Below are positions 39,153 to 48,284 of a stretch of 64,000 nt of DNA, piece after piece. The notes below the pieces were generated by a model. That model saw only the letters and a program-made list of their open reading frames with translations, was not told the DNA's origin and did not search any database. Every line of letters starts with the position of its first letter. Position 1 is the first letter of the stretch. The translations under genes were made by a program, and so were the position numbers. Origin of the DNA: Microbacteriaceae bacterium (GTDB taxonomy: Bacteria; Actinomycetota; Actinomycetes; Actinomycetales; Microbacteriaceae). Location of the stretch: positions 33,170 through 97,169 of the forward strand of contig JAVECW010000113.1 in NCBI GenBank assembly GCA_030841285.1, written 5' to 3'.

Positions 39153-40127
39153 TCAAGCCTGACAGCTCGGGCACCAGTAGAGCTTGCGTCCGCCCATTTC
39201 CTCGAGCAGGATGTGCGTTCCGCAGACCCGACACGGCAGCCCCTCGCGTTTGTAGACCCAGTGCCGGTCGGCGCGTGAGGCCATTGCGGCAACATACGCA
39301 TCCCCGTCCAGCCCGTCCATGGTCATCATCTGGCCGGTCTCGACGCCGATCCGCAGGAGCCTGGCCCAGTCATCCCACAGCTCACGCGCGGTCTCCTCGC
39401 TCACACCCTTGCCCGGTGCGTGCGGATTGAGGCTCGCGCGGAAGAGGAGCTCGGCGCGATAGACGTTGCCGATACCGCTGACGACCGACTGGTCCATGAG
39501 GAGCAGTCCGATCGGCGTCGGTTTCTTGCGAACGGATGCGACGAAGCGGGCTGCGGCCTCATCGCTATGATCGAGCATCGGATCCGGCCCGAGTTTCGCG
39601 ATGACGGCATCCACCTGATTCGGGTCGAGGACCTCGCAGGCGGTCGGGCCGCGGAGGTCGGCCACGGCCGTGTCTGTGAGCAGGCGCACCCGCACCTGGC
39701 CGATAGGCTCCGGCGGGAAATCCGTGTACTGCTCCCCCAGACGTTCCTGCTCTGCCATCCGAAGACGCGTGCGCCGGGGGGCGCCGATGCTGTGGAGCGA
39801 GTTCTCGCCTGCCGAGTCGAGCACGGTCCCGCGCTGGTTGGTCTGGCCCATGCGGCCATTGGCCGACGCAATCGTGGGGTCGATCGTGATGTCCCCCGCG
39901 AAGTCCCACGCGCCGTACATCCCAAGGTGAACGCGCAGCCACTCGCCGTTGTCGAACTCGAGGAACATCTGTTTGCCGACAGCCTTCGCATCCGTCATGG
40001 TGCGACCGTCGATCCTCGCCGCGCCTTCGGCGAAACGCCCCTGCGGTGAGGTGGCGCTCACGCGGTGGCCAATGAAATTGCGTGCGAACTGGCGCGTGAT
40101 CCGGTGGACTGAGTGACCTTCGGGCAT
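39153..40127 (-). CDS. nei: Fpg/Nei-family DNA glycosylase (Nei-type, actinobacterial)
   Basis: A 324-residue base-excision enzyme that removes oxidised bases. It starts MPEGHSVHRI: P2 is the catalytic amine and E3 the proton donor, and the H after PEG suggests the Nei rather than Fpg branch. VVSGIGNVYRAELLFRASLN is the helix-two-turn-helix, and CRVCGTHILLEEMGGRKLYW with CPSC forms the C-terminal zinc finger. A TAAGGT box lies 7 nt before the ATG. Confidence 0.95.
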   Translation of the reverse strand: MPEGHSVHRITRQFARNFIGHRVSATSPQGRFAEGAARIDGRTMTDAKAVGKQMFLEFDNGEWLRVHLGMYGAWDFAGDITIDPTIASANGRMGQTNQRGTVLDSAGENSLHSIGAPRRTRLRMAEQERLGEQYTDFPPEPIGQVRVRLLTDTAVADLRGPTACEVLDPNQVDAVIAKLGPDPMLDHSDEAAARFVASVRKKPTPIGLLLMDQSVVSGIGNVYRAELLFRASLNPHAPGKGVSEETARELWDDWARLLRIGVETGQMMTMDGLDGDAYVAAMASRADRHWVYKREGLPCRVCGTHILLEEMGGRKLYWCPSCQA

Positions 40128-40134
40128 GGGATTA

Positions 40135-40140
40135 ACCTTA
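40135..40140 (-). promoter_or_regulatory. -10 box of nei, leaderless arrangement
   Basis: TAAGGT followed by 7 nt and the ATG at 40127. Confidence 0.45.
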
Positions 40141-40318
40141 TCGATTCGCCGGCGGTGTCCCCCGATTTGGGTTCACCCCGGGTTATCGGCGGCCGCTGCC
40201 GCCGCGCTAGCGTGAGCTTTGCCGACACCCATGCGTCACTGCGGAACCCGCGCCTTCGCGCGCGCCACAGGACCGTGATCCGGAATCGGCGCGATTCGGG
40301 TCGCTCAGAGGGGATGAA

Positions 40319-41407
40319 TTGACTTTGCCAGACAACGTAGTCGAGTTCCGGAGGGCGATCCGCGGGTACGATCCCGCCGACGTCGATCGCATCGTCGAGG
40401 AGCTCACCGCTCGCTTGGACCGCTCCGAAGAGGAGCGCGCAGGAAGCATGCGCCTCATCCAGAAACTCACGAGCGATCTTGCCGACTCGAACGAGCGCGC
40501 CGCACGGGTCAAGCCCAGCTTCGCAGAGCTTGGCACCGCGTTCGAAGAGACGCTGAGGGTCGCTGAGACCCAGGCAGCGAAGATGCTCTCCGAAGCCGTG
40601 CAGGAGGCGAACGACACACTGGCCCGGTCACGCGCCGAGAGCACCCAGCTGCGGGAGCAGGCGGCGAAAGAGAGCCAGTCCCTTCTCGCCGAGGCCCACC
40701 GCAAGGCCGAAGAGCTGCGGCTCGAAACGGAGGGCGAAGCCGCCCAGATCATGCAGAAGGCGGCGGATGCGGCCGCGAAGGCGCGCAATCTCCGCACGAA
40801 GGCCGAGCGCAGCAGCGCGACCATGATCTCGCACGCGGAGCGGCAGATTGCGCAGCTTCAGGCGGAAGCCAGCCGTCAGGCCGAGCAGATCAAGCGCGAA
40901 GCTGCCGATCTCCTCCACGCCGCCCAGGAGAAGCTGGTGTCGACCGAGTCCCTGCTCAGGGAACAGCAGGATGAAGCGGAACGCGCGCGCGCCGCCATCC
41001 ACGAGGAAGCGGACCGCTATGCACAGAAGGCCTATGAGCAGGCCGACGCGCACGTCGACGCCGCGGCAAACCGCGCGGCCGATCTGGCCGCCGAAGCCGA
41101 AGCGATGATCGCCGGCGCCCGGAAGACCGCGGACGCCGAGAGCCAGGGCGCCCGGATCTATTCCGAACGTCTCATCGGGCAGGCGACGGCGCGCTCGAAT
41201 GCCATCACCAGGGACACCGAAGAGCTCCTTCTCCTGATGACGACGGATGCCGAGACGCAGATGTCGGATCTCCGACGCCAGCAGGCCGGCCTCAGCCAGT
41301 ATGTGCAGCGGATGCGCACGCTGGCGACGGAACCGGATGTCGTGTCGATGGACGCCCTGTCGTACAACCCGCCAACGGCGCCCACGCCACTGGTAATCAG
41401 CGCCTAA
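40319..41407 (+). CDS. DivIVA-like coiled-coil protein
   Basis: A 362-residue largely helical protein. The N-terminal VVEFRRAIRGYDPADVDRIV resembles the DivIVA motif that binds curved membranes and marks poles or septa; long Ala/Glu/Arg/Gln coiled coils follow to about residue 320. It begins at a TTG (40319) with AGAGGGG upstream; a second in-frame TTG is six nt later. It is a second, divergent DivIVA-type protein rather than a clear Wag31, which would normally sit in the ftsZ region. The role is probably in cell shape or polar growth, by inference. Confidence 0.8.
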   Translation: MTLPDNVVEFRRAIRGYDPADVDRIVEELTARLDRSEEERAGSMRLIQKLTSDLADSNERAARVKPSFAELGTAFEETLRVAETQAAKMLSEAVQEANDTLARSRAESTQLREQAAKESQSLLAEAHRKAEELRLETEGEAAQIMQKAADAAAKARNLRTKAERSSATMISHAERQIAQLQAEASRQAEQIKREAADLLHAAQEKLVSTESLLREQQDEAERARAAIHEEADRYAQKAYEQADAHVDAAANRAADLAAEAEAMIAGARKTADAESQGARIYSERLIGQATARSNAITRDTEELLLLMTTDAETQMSDLRRQQAGLSQYVQRMRTLATEPDVVSMDALSYNPPTAPTPLVISA

Positions 41408-41425
41408 GCGAGTCGCCGCACCACG

Positions 41426-41914
41426 CTAGTGGTCGACGTGCTTGCCGAGGATGTCCCCGGTCTCCTCGAACTCGGCGAGTTGGGCCACGCGACGCACGTG
41501 ACGCTCCTCGAACGAGAACGGCTCTGCGATAAAAGCATCGATGAAGCTCGTGGCCTCCTCGACGGTGTGCTGGCGCGCACCGATCGAAATGACGTTGGCG
41601 TCATTGTGCTGGCGGGACAGCTTGGCCGTGTCCAGGTTCCAGGCGAGCGCGGCGCGCACGCCCCTGACCTTGTTCGCCGCGATCTGCTCGCCATTGCCAG
41701 AGCCTCCGAAGACAACACCGAGCGCCTGGATGCCGGCGCGCTGGTCATCGACGACGGCCTTGGCCGCGTTGATGCAGAACGCAGGGTAGTCATCGAGTGA
41801 GTCGTAGCTCGTCGGACCGTGGTCGACGACCTCGTGGCCGGCAGCCGTGAGGTGGACGATCAGATGTTGGCTGAAATCCAGACCGGCGTGGTCCGTGGCG
41901 ATGTGGATGCGCAT
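41426..41914 (-). CDS. rpiB: ribose-5-phosphate isomerase B
   Basis: A 162-residue RpiB interconverting ribose 5-phosphate and ribulose 5-phosphate in the pentose phosphate pathway. MRIHIATDHAGLDFSQHLIV is the standard start, and GGSGNGEQIAANKVRGVRAA carries a Glu where the E. coli-type enzymes have the catalytic cysteine, as in the mycobacterial enzyme. A TAAACT box is 6 nt before the ATG. Confidence 0.95.
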   Translation of the reverse strand: MRIHIATDHAGLDFSQHLIVHLTAAGHEVVDHGPTSYDSLDDYPAFCINAAKAVVDDQRAGIQALGVVFGGSGNGEQIAANKVRGVRAALAWNLDTAKLSRQHNDANVISIGARQHTVEEATSFIDAFIAEPFSFEERHVRRVAQLAEFEETGDILGKHVDH

Positions 41915-41920
41915 CCGACC

Positions 41921-41926
41921 AGTTTA
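41921..41926 (-). promoter_or_regulatory. -10 box of rpiB, leaderless arrangement
   Basis: TAAACT followed by 6 nt and the ATG at 41914. Confidence 0.6.
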
Positions 41927-41945
41927 GGGATTCCGCACCGCGCGT

Positions 41946-42575
41946 TCAGTCGAAGATCGGCCCGCTGGTGCGCGTGCGCTTGATCTCGAAGAAGCCCTCG
42001 TAGCTCGCCGCGGCGACCACGCCATCCCACAGTGTGAGCGCCTGCTCGCCCTTCGGCGCCGGCGTAATCACCGGACCGAAGAATGCGACACCGTTGACCG
42101 CGATGACAGGCGTGCCGACATCCTGCCCCACCCGCTGGATGCCATCGAAGTGGCTTGCACGCATCTGCGGGTCGTACTCGTCCGAGTCCGCGTATGCGGC
42201 GAGTTCGGCGGGGAGGCCGACCTCGGCGAGCGCGGCCGGGATGACCTCGTCCGGATCCGTGCTGCCGCCCGGGTGGATGCGCGTTCCCAGGGCGTCGTAG
42301 AGCGGCTTGACGAGCTCGTCGCCGTGCAGTTCACGAACGGCGGCAACCAGGCGCGTGTACTTGAGTGCGCGCGGCATGAAGTCGCGATACGCCTCGCCGA
42401 CCTCCTTGCCTTCGTTGAGCACGGCAAGGCTCATGATGTGCCAGTTCACGTCGAGGTTGCGGTGCGGCGCCACCTCGTCTACCCAGCGCGACGTCATCCA
42501 GGCCCACGGGCAGGACGGGTCGAACCAGAAATCAACGGTTGTGGGCGCGGCGGAATCGGTCGTTACAGAAGGCAT
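41946..42575 (-). CDS. DsbA-like / mycothiol-dependent nitroreductase-like protein with CPWA motif
   Basis: A 209-residue thioredoxin-fold protein close in layout to mycobacterial Rv2466c, a mycothiol-linked reductase that acts on nitro prodrugs. VDFWFDPSCPWAWMTSRWVD is the active-site region, but the second cysteine of CPWC is Ala here, so only one thiol remains. Later FFGPVITPAPKGEQALTLWD is conserved. A single-cysteine mycothiol-coupled mechanism is possible. It is divergent from pepN. Confidence 0.9.
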   Translation of the reverse strand: MPSVTTDSAAPTTVDFWFDPSCPWAWMTSRWVDEVAPHRNLDVNWHIMSLAVLNEGKEVGEAYRDFMPRALKYTRLVAAVRELHGDELVKPLYDALGTRIHPGGSTDPDEVIPAALAEVGLPAELAAYADSDEYDPQMRASHFDGIQRVGQDVGTPVIAVNGVAFFGPVITPAPKGEQALTLWDGVVAAASYEGFFEIKRTRTSGPIFD

Positions 42576-42695
42576 TGGTCAAGCCAACCACATTCGAATT
42601 CGTCGGCGGACAGCGACTTCACAGGAACCGATTCGCCTAATGTGGAATGTCGGACACGATCCGATTTTTCCAGCCACGACCCCAAGGAGTCAGCG

Positions 42696-45263
42696 TTGCC
42701 TGCAGAGAACCTCACACGCGTCGAAGCCAGTGAGCGCGCCGCACTCATCACCACGCACAGCTACGACGTCACGCTCGACCTCACGACCGGTCCCCTGACG
42801 TTCCTGAGCACAACGACGGTGAAGTTCGATGCGAAGGATGGCGCATCCACGTTCATCGATGCCATCACCCGCACCGTGCGCTCGGTCACGCTCAATGGCG
42901 TGCAACTCGACCCGGAGACGGTCAGCGACGGCGTGCGCATCCAGCTCGACAACCTCAAGGCCGAGAACGAACTGACGGTCGTCGCCGACGCGCTGTACAC
43001 GAACACGGGCGAGGGCCTGCACCGCTTCGTCGACCCGGTCGACGGCGAGGTGTATCTCTACAGCCAGTTCGAGGTTCCGGACTCGCGCCGCGTCTTCGCG
43101 GTGTTCGAGCAGCCCGACCTCAAGGCGACGTTCACGTTCAGCATCACCGCGCCAGACCACTGGCAGGTCGTGAGCAACTCACCGACCCCCGAGCCGACGG
43201 ATGCCGCTGCCACGGGTGCGAAGACGTGGGCCTTCGAGCCGACCCCGGTGATCTCCTCGTACATCACGGCAATCGTCGCTGGGCCGTACGTGTCCGTGCA
43301 CAGCGAGCTGACGAGCCGCGACGGCCGCGTCATCCCGCTCGGCGTCTTCGCGCGAGCGAGCCTCGCCGAGTTCCTCGACGCCGACTACATCTTCGACAAG
43401 ACCCGCCAGGGCTTCGAGTTCTACGAGGAGAAGTTCGACTACGCGTACCCGTTCGCGAAGTACGACCAGCTCTTCGTGCCCGAGTTCAACGCGGGAGCCA
43501 TGGAGAACGCCGGCGCGATCACCTTCACCGAGACCTATGTCTTCCGCTCGAAGGTGACCGACGCCGTCAAGGAGCGCCGCGTCGTCACGATCCTGCACGA
43601 GCTCGCACACATGTGGTTCGGCGACCTCGTCACCATGAAGTGGTGGAACGACCTCTGGCTGAACGAATCCTTCGCCGAGTACGCTTCGACGCTCGCGACC
43701 GCGGAGGCCACCGAGTGGCACGAGGCGTGGACGACATTCGCCGCCATGGAGAAGAGCTGGGCGTACAAGCAGGACCAGCTGCCATCCACGCACCCCATCG
43801 TCGCCACGATCAACGACCTCGAGGATGTCCAGGTCAACTTCGACGGGATCACGTACGCCAAGGGCGGCTCGGTGCTCAAGCAGCTCGGCGCGTGGGTCGG
43901 GCAGGATGCCTTCCTCGCCGGTGTCTCGCAGTATTTCAAGAAGCACGCGTACGGCAACACCGAATTGCGCGACCTGCTTGTCGAGCTCGAGGCCACGAGC
44001 GGGCGCGACCTCACCGAATGGTCGAAGCTGTGGCTGGAGACGGCGGGCGTCAACACGCTGCGCCCCGAGCTTTCGGTGGATGCCGACGGCACCATCACGG
44101 CATTCGCTTTGCTGCAGTCTGCTCCGGCCGACTATCCGACCATCCGCCCGCACCGCCTCGCGATCGGCTTCTACAACCTCGTCGACGCTGAGGACGGTAA
44201 GCAGAGCCTCGTGCGCGACCACCGCGTCGAGTTGGATGTCGACGGCGAGCGCACCGAGGTCGCCGAGCTTGTCGGGCTGACCAGGCCAGCGCTCATCCTG
44301 ATCAACGACGACGACCTGGCATACGCCAAGATCCGCCTCGATGAGGCGTCGCTTGAGGTCGCCATCGAGCACTTGTCGTCCATCCAGAGCCCGCTCGCAC
44401 GTTCGCTCGTGTGGGGTGCGGTGTGGGATGCCACCCGCGACGCCGAGACGCCCGCGAGCGACTACGTGCGCCTGGTCCTGAACAACATCGCCCCGGAAAC
44501 CGAGTCGACCACCATCCGCACCACGCTCAGCCAGCTCGCGCTGGCCGCGAGCTCGTATGTGGCGCCGGATCGGCAGAAGACCACGAGCGAGGATGCGGCA
44601 TCCGCACTCTGGAAGCTCGCCCGCTCGGCCGAGCCAGGCAGCGACGCCCAATTCCAATTCGTGAAGTTCTTCGCGGCGCTCGCCTCCACGGAGGAGCACC
44701 TCGCGGCGATCGCGGGATTGCGCGACGGGTCGAGCTCGCTCCCCGGGCTCGAGATCGACACCGACCTGGGCTGGGAGCTGCTGATCGCGCTCGTCGCAGG
44801 CGGCAAGGCCGGGCGTGCCGAGATCGACACGGCCCTCACTGCTGACAACACCGCGAACGGCGCACAGTTCGCCGCCCAGGCCACCGCGGCGATCCCGACC
44901 GTCGAGGGCAAGCGTGCCGCGTGGGCATCCGTGTTCGACGTCGACACCGCGCCGAACACGATCGTGCGGTACACGACGATGGGCTTCCAGCGCGCGTCTG
45001 ACACGAGCGTGCTCGCCGAGTTCGTGCCGACGTACTTCGCCGCCCTCCAGGATGTCTGGGAATCGCGCAGCTACAAGATCGCCGAGTACCTTGTCTCTGG
45101 CATGTACCCGGCGCCGCTCGCGAACGCCGAGTTGCGGGATGCCACGCGCGCGTGGCTCGACGCCAACCCGGAGCCTGCCGCTCTGCGCCGCCTGGTCATC
45201 GAGAACCTCGCCGGCGTCGAGCGGGCCCTCGCCGCACAGGCGAAGGATGCCTCGGACTCGTAA
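42696..45263 (+). CDS. pepN: aminopeptidase N (M1 family)
   Basis: An 855-residue zinc aminopeptidase. The substrate-N-terminus motif GAMENAG begins at residue 267, and the zinc motif HELAHMWFGD at 301, followed by NESFAEY. The C-terminal alpha-solenoid domain covers the last 400 residues. The TTG at 42696 is chosen because AAGGAG lies 6 nt upstream and the protein then begins PAENLTRVEASERAA as expected; upstream in-frame codons lie antisense to the neighbour gene. Confidence 0.96.
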   Translation: MPAENLTRVEASERAALITTHSYDVTLDLTTGPLTFLSTTTVKFDAKDGASTFIDAITRTVRSVTLNGVQLDPETVSDGVRIQLDNLKAENELTVVADALYTNTGEGLHRFVDPVDGEVYLYSQFEVPDSRRVFAVFEQPDLKATFTFSITAPDHWQVVSNSPTPEPTDAAATGAKTWAFEPTPVISSYITAIVAGPYVSVHSELTSRDGRVIPLGVFARASLAEFLDADYIFDKTRQGFEFYEEKFDYAYPFAKYDQLFVPEFNAGAMENAGAITFTETYVFRSKVTDAVKERRVVTILHELAHMWFGDLVTMKWWNDLWLNESFAEYASTLATAEATEWHEAWTTFAAMEKSWAYKQDQLPSTHPIVATINDLEDVQVNFDGITYAKGGSVLKQLGAWVGQDAFLAGVSQYFKKHAYGNTELRDLLVELEATSGRDLTEWSKLWLETAGVNTLRPELSVDADGTITAFALLQSAPADYPTIRPHRLAIGFYNLVDAEDGKQSLVRDHRVELDVDGERTEVAELVGLTRPALILINDDDLAYAKIRLDEASLEVAIEHLSSIQSPLARSLVWGAVWDATRDAETPASDYVRLVLNNIAPETESTTIRTTLSQLALAASSYVAPDRQKTTSEDAASALWKLARSAEPGSDAQFQFVKFFAALASTEEHLAAIAGLRDGSSSLPGLEIDTDLGWELLIALVAGGKAGRAEIDTALTADNTANGAQFAAQATAAIPTVEGKRAAWASVFDVDTAPNTIVRYTTMGFQRASDTSVLAEFVPTYFAALQDVWESRSYKIAEYLVSGMYPAPLANAELRDATRAWLDANPEPAALRRLVIENLAGVERALAAQAKDASDS

Positions 45264-45280
45264 GCCCTCGACCAACACCA

Positions 45281-45339
45281 CCGACGTGCCACAGAGTGCG
45301 AGGTTTTTCGTAGCGACCCAGGATTCTGTGGCACGTCGG
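45281..45339. repeat. perfect 15-bp inverted repeat, MITE- or hairpin-like element
   Basis: CCGACGTGCCACAGA (45281-45295) and its exact reverse complement TCTGTGGCACGTCGG (45325-45339) flank 29 bp containing GAGGTTTTTCGTAGCGACCC. It is in the gap between pepN and the MscS gene, next to a 34-bp REP-like unit. The origin is unknown; it could also end pepN transcription. Confidence 0.7.
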
Positions 45340-45349
45340 CGAAGGCCGG

Positions 45350-45383
45350 GGTCTCGAGGCGCGCGCTGCGCACGCACTCGACC
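45350..45383. repeat. 34-bp REP-like palindromic unit
   Basis: GGTCTCGAGGCG...CACGCACTCGACC; same length and same end motifs as the first copy at 54618-54651, with diverged inner arms. Confidence 0.6.
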
Positions 45384-45404
45384 GCCACTTAAGCTGGGGT
45401 GGAT

Positions 45405-46535
45405 ATGAACATGACGAACTTCTGGCTCGGCGTCGGAGAATTTCTGGTGCAGAGCGGGTGGACGCTGCTCGCCGTTGCCGCCATCATCGGCGGCGCGTTC
45501 CTGCTCAGCTGGATCCTGCGCGTCCTCATCCGCCACGTAGTCCGCCAGATCGTCAGCGGTGTCAAGAAAAAGCAGAACGGTGATGACACCCAGGCCATCG
45601 CCGCATCCCCGCTCGCCGCCGTCAGGGTCGTGCAGCGCACGCGCACGCTCGGCACGGTGCTCAGCAACATCGTCAACGTCGCGGTCGCCGTGGTCGCGAT
45701 CATTCTTGTCATCAACAGGATCGACTCCAGCGTCCTCGGCTCGCTTGCCCTACTGACCGCGGCCGTCGGTGCCGGTCTCGGCTTCGGCGCCCAGAACATC
45801 GTCAGGGACGTGCTCAACGGCCTCTTCATGGTCATGGAAGACCAACTCGGCGTTGGCGATGTCGTCGATCTCGGGCCGGCGACGGGCGTCGTCGAGGAGG
45901 TCGGCATCCGGATCACCAAGGTCAGAGACGTCAACGGAACGCTGTGGTTCGTGCGCAACGGCGAGATCCTGCGCGTCGGCAACATGTCGCATGGCTGGGC
46001 GCGCGTCATCATCGACCTGGCCGTGCCATACGAAGCGGATGTCGAGGCAGTGCAGGAGAAGATGCTCGAGACCGCGACTGCGCTGGCAACCGATCCGAAG
46101 TGGCGCTCGCGCATCATCGAGAAGCCGGAGATCTGGGGACTCGAGTCGATCTCGGCTGAGGCGCTGATCATCCGTCTCGTGATCAAGACCAGGACCAACG
46201 TGAAGGATGACGTCGCCCGCGAACTGCGAATTCGCCTGAAGAGCGCGCTCGACGACATGGGCATCAAGCTGCCCGCGCTCAACAGCATCGTGCTGAGCGG
46301 CTTCGAAGGCGCCGCGAGCGTCAAGGGTGCGCGGCCCCCGCGAACCAGACCCGTGGCCGTGGCCGAAGAACCCACATCGAAGCAGCCGCGCACTCGCGGG
46401 TCGAAGACCGCGGCGGATCCGCGTGCGGTCCCGGTCGTTCGGGCGAGCCCGACCTCCGCCAAAACCCCGCCAGCGACCACTGCCAAGCCGACCACCAAGC
46501 CGGTCACCAAGCCCCAAGCCAAGCCGGAGGACTGA
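45405..46535 (+). CDS. MscS-family mechanosensitive ion channel
   Basis: About 376 residues. An N-terminal membrane helix (TLLAVAAIIGGAFLLSWILR), a second one (VAVAVVAIILVINRI) and the pore helix with GAGLGFGAQNIVRDVLNGLF match MscS, and the beta domain (VEEVGIRITKVRDVNGTLWF) follows. It releases ions when membrane tension rises on osmotic downshock. The last about 65 residues are a low-complexity Pro/Thr/Lys/Arg tail absent from small MscS. ATG 45405 and ATG 45411 are both possible. It is followed closely by the haemoglobin gene. Confidence 0.93.
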   Translation: MNMTNFWLGVGEFLVQSGWTLLAVAAIIGGAFLLSWILRVLIRHVVRQIVSGVKKKQNGDDTQAIAASPLAAVRVVQRTRTLGTVLSNIVNVAVAVVAIILVINRIDSSVLGSLALLTAAVGAGLGFGAQNIVRDVLNGLFMVMEDQLGVGDVVDLGPATGVVEEVGIRITKVRDVNGTLWFVRNGEILRVGNMSHGWARVIIDLAVPYEADVEAVQEKMLETATALATDPKWRSRIIEKPEIWGLESISAEALIIRLVIKTRTNVKDDVARELRIRLKSALDDMGIKLPALNSIVLSGFEGAASVKGARPPRTRPVAVAEEPTSKQPRTRGSKTAADPRAVPVVRASPTSAKTPPATTAKPTTKPVTKPQAKPED

Positions 46536-46536
46536 C

Positions 46537-47004
46537 ATGGCGAGCGAAACCGGACCGTGGAGCGAACAGCAGCGGGTACCGCCGAGTCCCGTCGTGCTAC
46601 GCGGCAATGAGGGCGCCGCCGCGGTCGGAGGATCGTTCTTCGAGCAGGTCGGCGGGCATGAGACCTTCCTGCGGCTCGTCACAGAGTTCTACCGAGGTGT
46701 GGCGGACGACCCGGTGCTGCGGCCGATGTATCCGGAAGAGGACCTGGGTCCCGCCACGGAGCGCCTCACGCTCTTCCTCGAGCAGTACTGGGGCGGCCCG
46801 GGCACCTACAGCGACCGGCGCGGGCATCCGCGGTTGCGAATGCGCCACATTCCGTTCAAGGTCAATCCGGATGCGCGCGATCGCTGGCTCACCCACATGC
46901 GCAGCGCGGTCGACAGCCTCGGACTCAGCGAACTGCACGAAGCAACCCTCTGGGACTACCTCGAGCGTGCTGCACACGCCATGGTCAATACGTTCGACGA
47001 ATGA
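46537..47004 (+). CDS. glbO: truncated haemoglobin, group II (GlbO-like)
   Basis: A 155-residue 2-on-2 globin. YWGGPGTYSDRRGHPRLRMR is the group II signature; the proximal histidine is H104 (RMRHIPFKV), the B10 tyrosine is about Y52 (FYRGV), and W117 is the G8 tryptophan. An N-terminal extension of about 30 residues precedes the globin. Actinobacterial GlbO proteins bind O2 tightly and may deliver it or handle reactive species. It begins 1 bp after the MscS stop. Confidence 0.93.
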   Translation: MASETGPWSEQQRVPPSPVVLRGNEGAAAVGGSFFEQVGGHETFLRLVTEFYRGVADDPVLRPMYPEEDLGPATERLTLFLEQYWGGPGTYSDRRGHPRLRMRHIPFKVNPDARDRWLTHMRSAVDSLGLSELHEATLWDYLERAAHAMVNTFDE

Positions 47005-47117
47005 TCGCGACCATCTCTCGCGCGCGGCCAGCGGGCGGAGTAGCGTTCACACATCAGGCGGACGCGATCGGTCCTGGCACTGATTCCGAAGCAGCTGGAT
47101 CTGGACTAGGAGTCCTC

Positions 47118-47570
47118 ATGCGCAAGGTGTTCGCCGTTGTTGCTGTTCTCTTCGCCATCTCCCTTGTTATTCAGCTCTACCTCGCCGGCATCGGGGTATT
47201 CAGCAAGGAGTCAGACGACCTTTTTGCGATTCATGCCTTCAACGGGCAAGTCGTCCTGAGGCTGCTCGCGCTCCTCACCCTCCTAGCCGCCGCATTCGCT
47301 CGCGCGGGCAAAAGCACAATCTGGCTGAGTGCGGTGGCGTTGTTCCTGATCATTTTCCAGACCATCCTGTTCATCCTCGCCGGCGTCTTCTTCGGAGTCA
47401 GCCCGGATAGCCACGCGGCCCCGCCGCTCGGCGCCACGATCATGCTCGCGGTGCACCCCGTCATCGGGGTTGCGGTTCTCGCGATCGGCGGGATCCTCGC
47501 CAGGCGTGCCACACAACTCGGCTTCCCGAGGGCACGGACGGCAGCCGAACCGGAGAAAGCTAGGGCTTGA
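47118..47570 (+). CDS. DUF6220-type membrane protein
   Basis: A 150-residue protein with about four helices (FAVVAVLFAISLVIQLYLAG, VVLRLLALLTLLAAAF, WLSAVALFLIIFQTILFILA, MLAVHPVIGVAVLAIGGILA) and conserved His residues in IHAFNGQVV and VHPVIG that could face a cofactor. This is the pattern of the DUF6220 family, function unknown. TAGGAG lies 7 nt before the ATG. Its end overlaps the convergent neighbour by 11 bp. Confidence 0.8.
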   Translation: MRKVFAVVAVLFAISLVIQLYLAGIGVFSKESDDLFAIHAFNGQVVLRLLALLTLLAAAFARAGKSTIWLSAVALFLIIFQTILFILAGVFFGVSPDSHAAPPLGATIMLAVHPVIGVAVLAIGGILARRATQLGFPRARTAAEPEKARA

Positions 47571-48243
47571 GGCTCCAGGCCTGCCGTCGAACGAGCACGT
47601 GTCCCCTGCGGGTCGTCAGGCGCGTCCACGGGCCGGTCTCGTAGAGCGCGATCGGCTCGCCCTCGGCGAGGAAGCCCAGGCTCGCGGCCGCGAAAGACGC
47701 CCCGGCCGGCACGAACTCGAGGCCGTCGATGGGCCGCCCCCACACTTCCGCGCGCACCCGCTGCACGAGCTGTTCGCCCGTCCCGGTCGGGACGGCGGCC
47801 GCAACCTCATCGATGCCGGCACGCGCCGTGGCATCCAGCAGCCCGTACGTCGTCTCGCCGACCGGGCGCCAACCACCGCGCGGTGGGGAAATTCCCGCCC
47901 ACGTCACGGTGCTGACCTCGAGCGGAAGGCGGACCTCGACAGCGACAGCATCCGAACCGCCTTCGATGGTCTCCTGCAACCGGGCGAGCCGATCGAGCAT
48001 CGAACGCATGGGAACCACCGCATCGAAGGCCACACCCGGCTCGATCGCGAAAGTGCGCAGGCCGAGCACGGTCGGGCTCTGGTCGAGCAAACCGTGCGGA
48101 TACAGGATTGCGGAGTAGGCCGCGAGCACGCCAGAACCGGCGATCAGGCGGACGGATCCGTCCTCAAGCCGCCCTGCGCGCGCAAGGTAGACCTTGAGAT
48201 CGGCAACGGCGAGGGAATCTACGAGGGAAAATGACTGGCTCAT
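47560..48243 (-). CDS. conserved hypothetical protein
   Basis: A 227-residue soluble protein beginning MSQSFSLVDSLAVADLKVYL. It has a repeated beta-rich pattern (RLIAGSGVLAAYSAILYPHG, WRPVGETTYGLLDATARAGI, AEVWGRPIDGLEFVPAGASF) and ends RRGHVLVRRQAWSLKP. No catalytic motif is recognised. It is convergent with the membrane-protein gene and divergent from tesB (41-bp spacer). Confidence 0.7.
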   Translation of the reverse strand: MSQSFSLVDSLAVADLKVYLARAGRLEDGSVRLIAGSGVLAAYSAILYPHGLLDQSPTVLGLRTFAIEPGVAFDAVVPMRSMLDRLARLQETIEGGSDAVAVEVRLPLEVSTVTWAGISPPRGGWRPVGETTYGLLDATARAGIDEVAAAVPTGTGEQLVQRVRAEVWGRPIDGLEFVPAGASFAAASLGFLAEGEPIALYETGPWTRLTTRRGHVLVRRQAWSLKP

Positions 48244-48284
48244 CTGCTGTCTAAACTACCAAGGGACACGGATAAGGAGGCACC

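Noticed and set aside
43179..45536. Open frame of 785 codons on the minus strand, opposite pepN
   Set aside because: Runs antisense through pepN and lacks any domain; the pepN reading has catalytic motifs.
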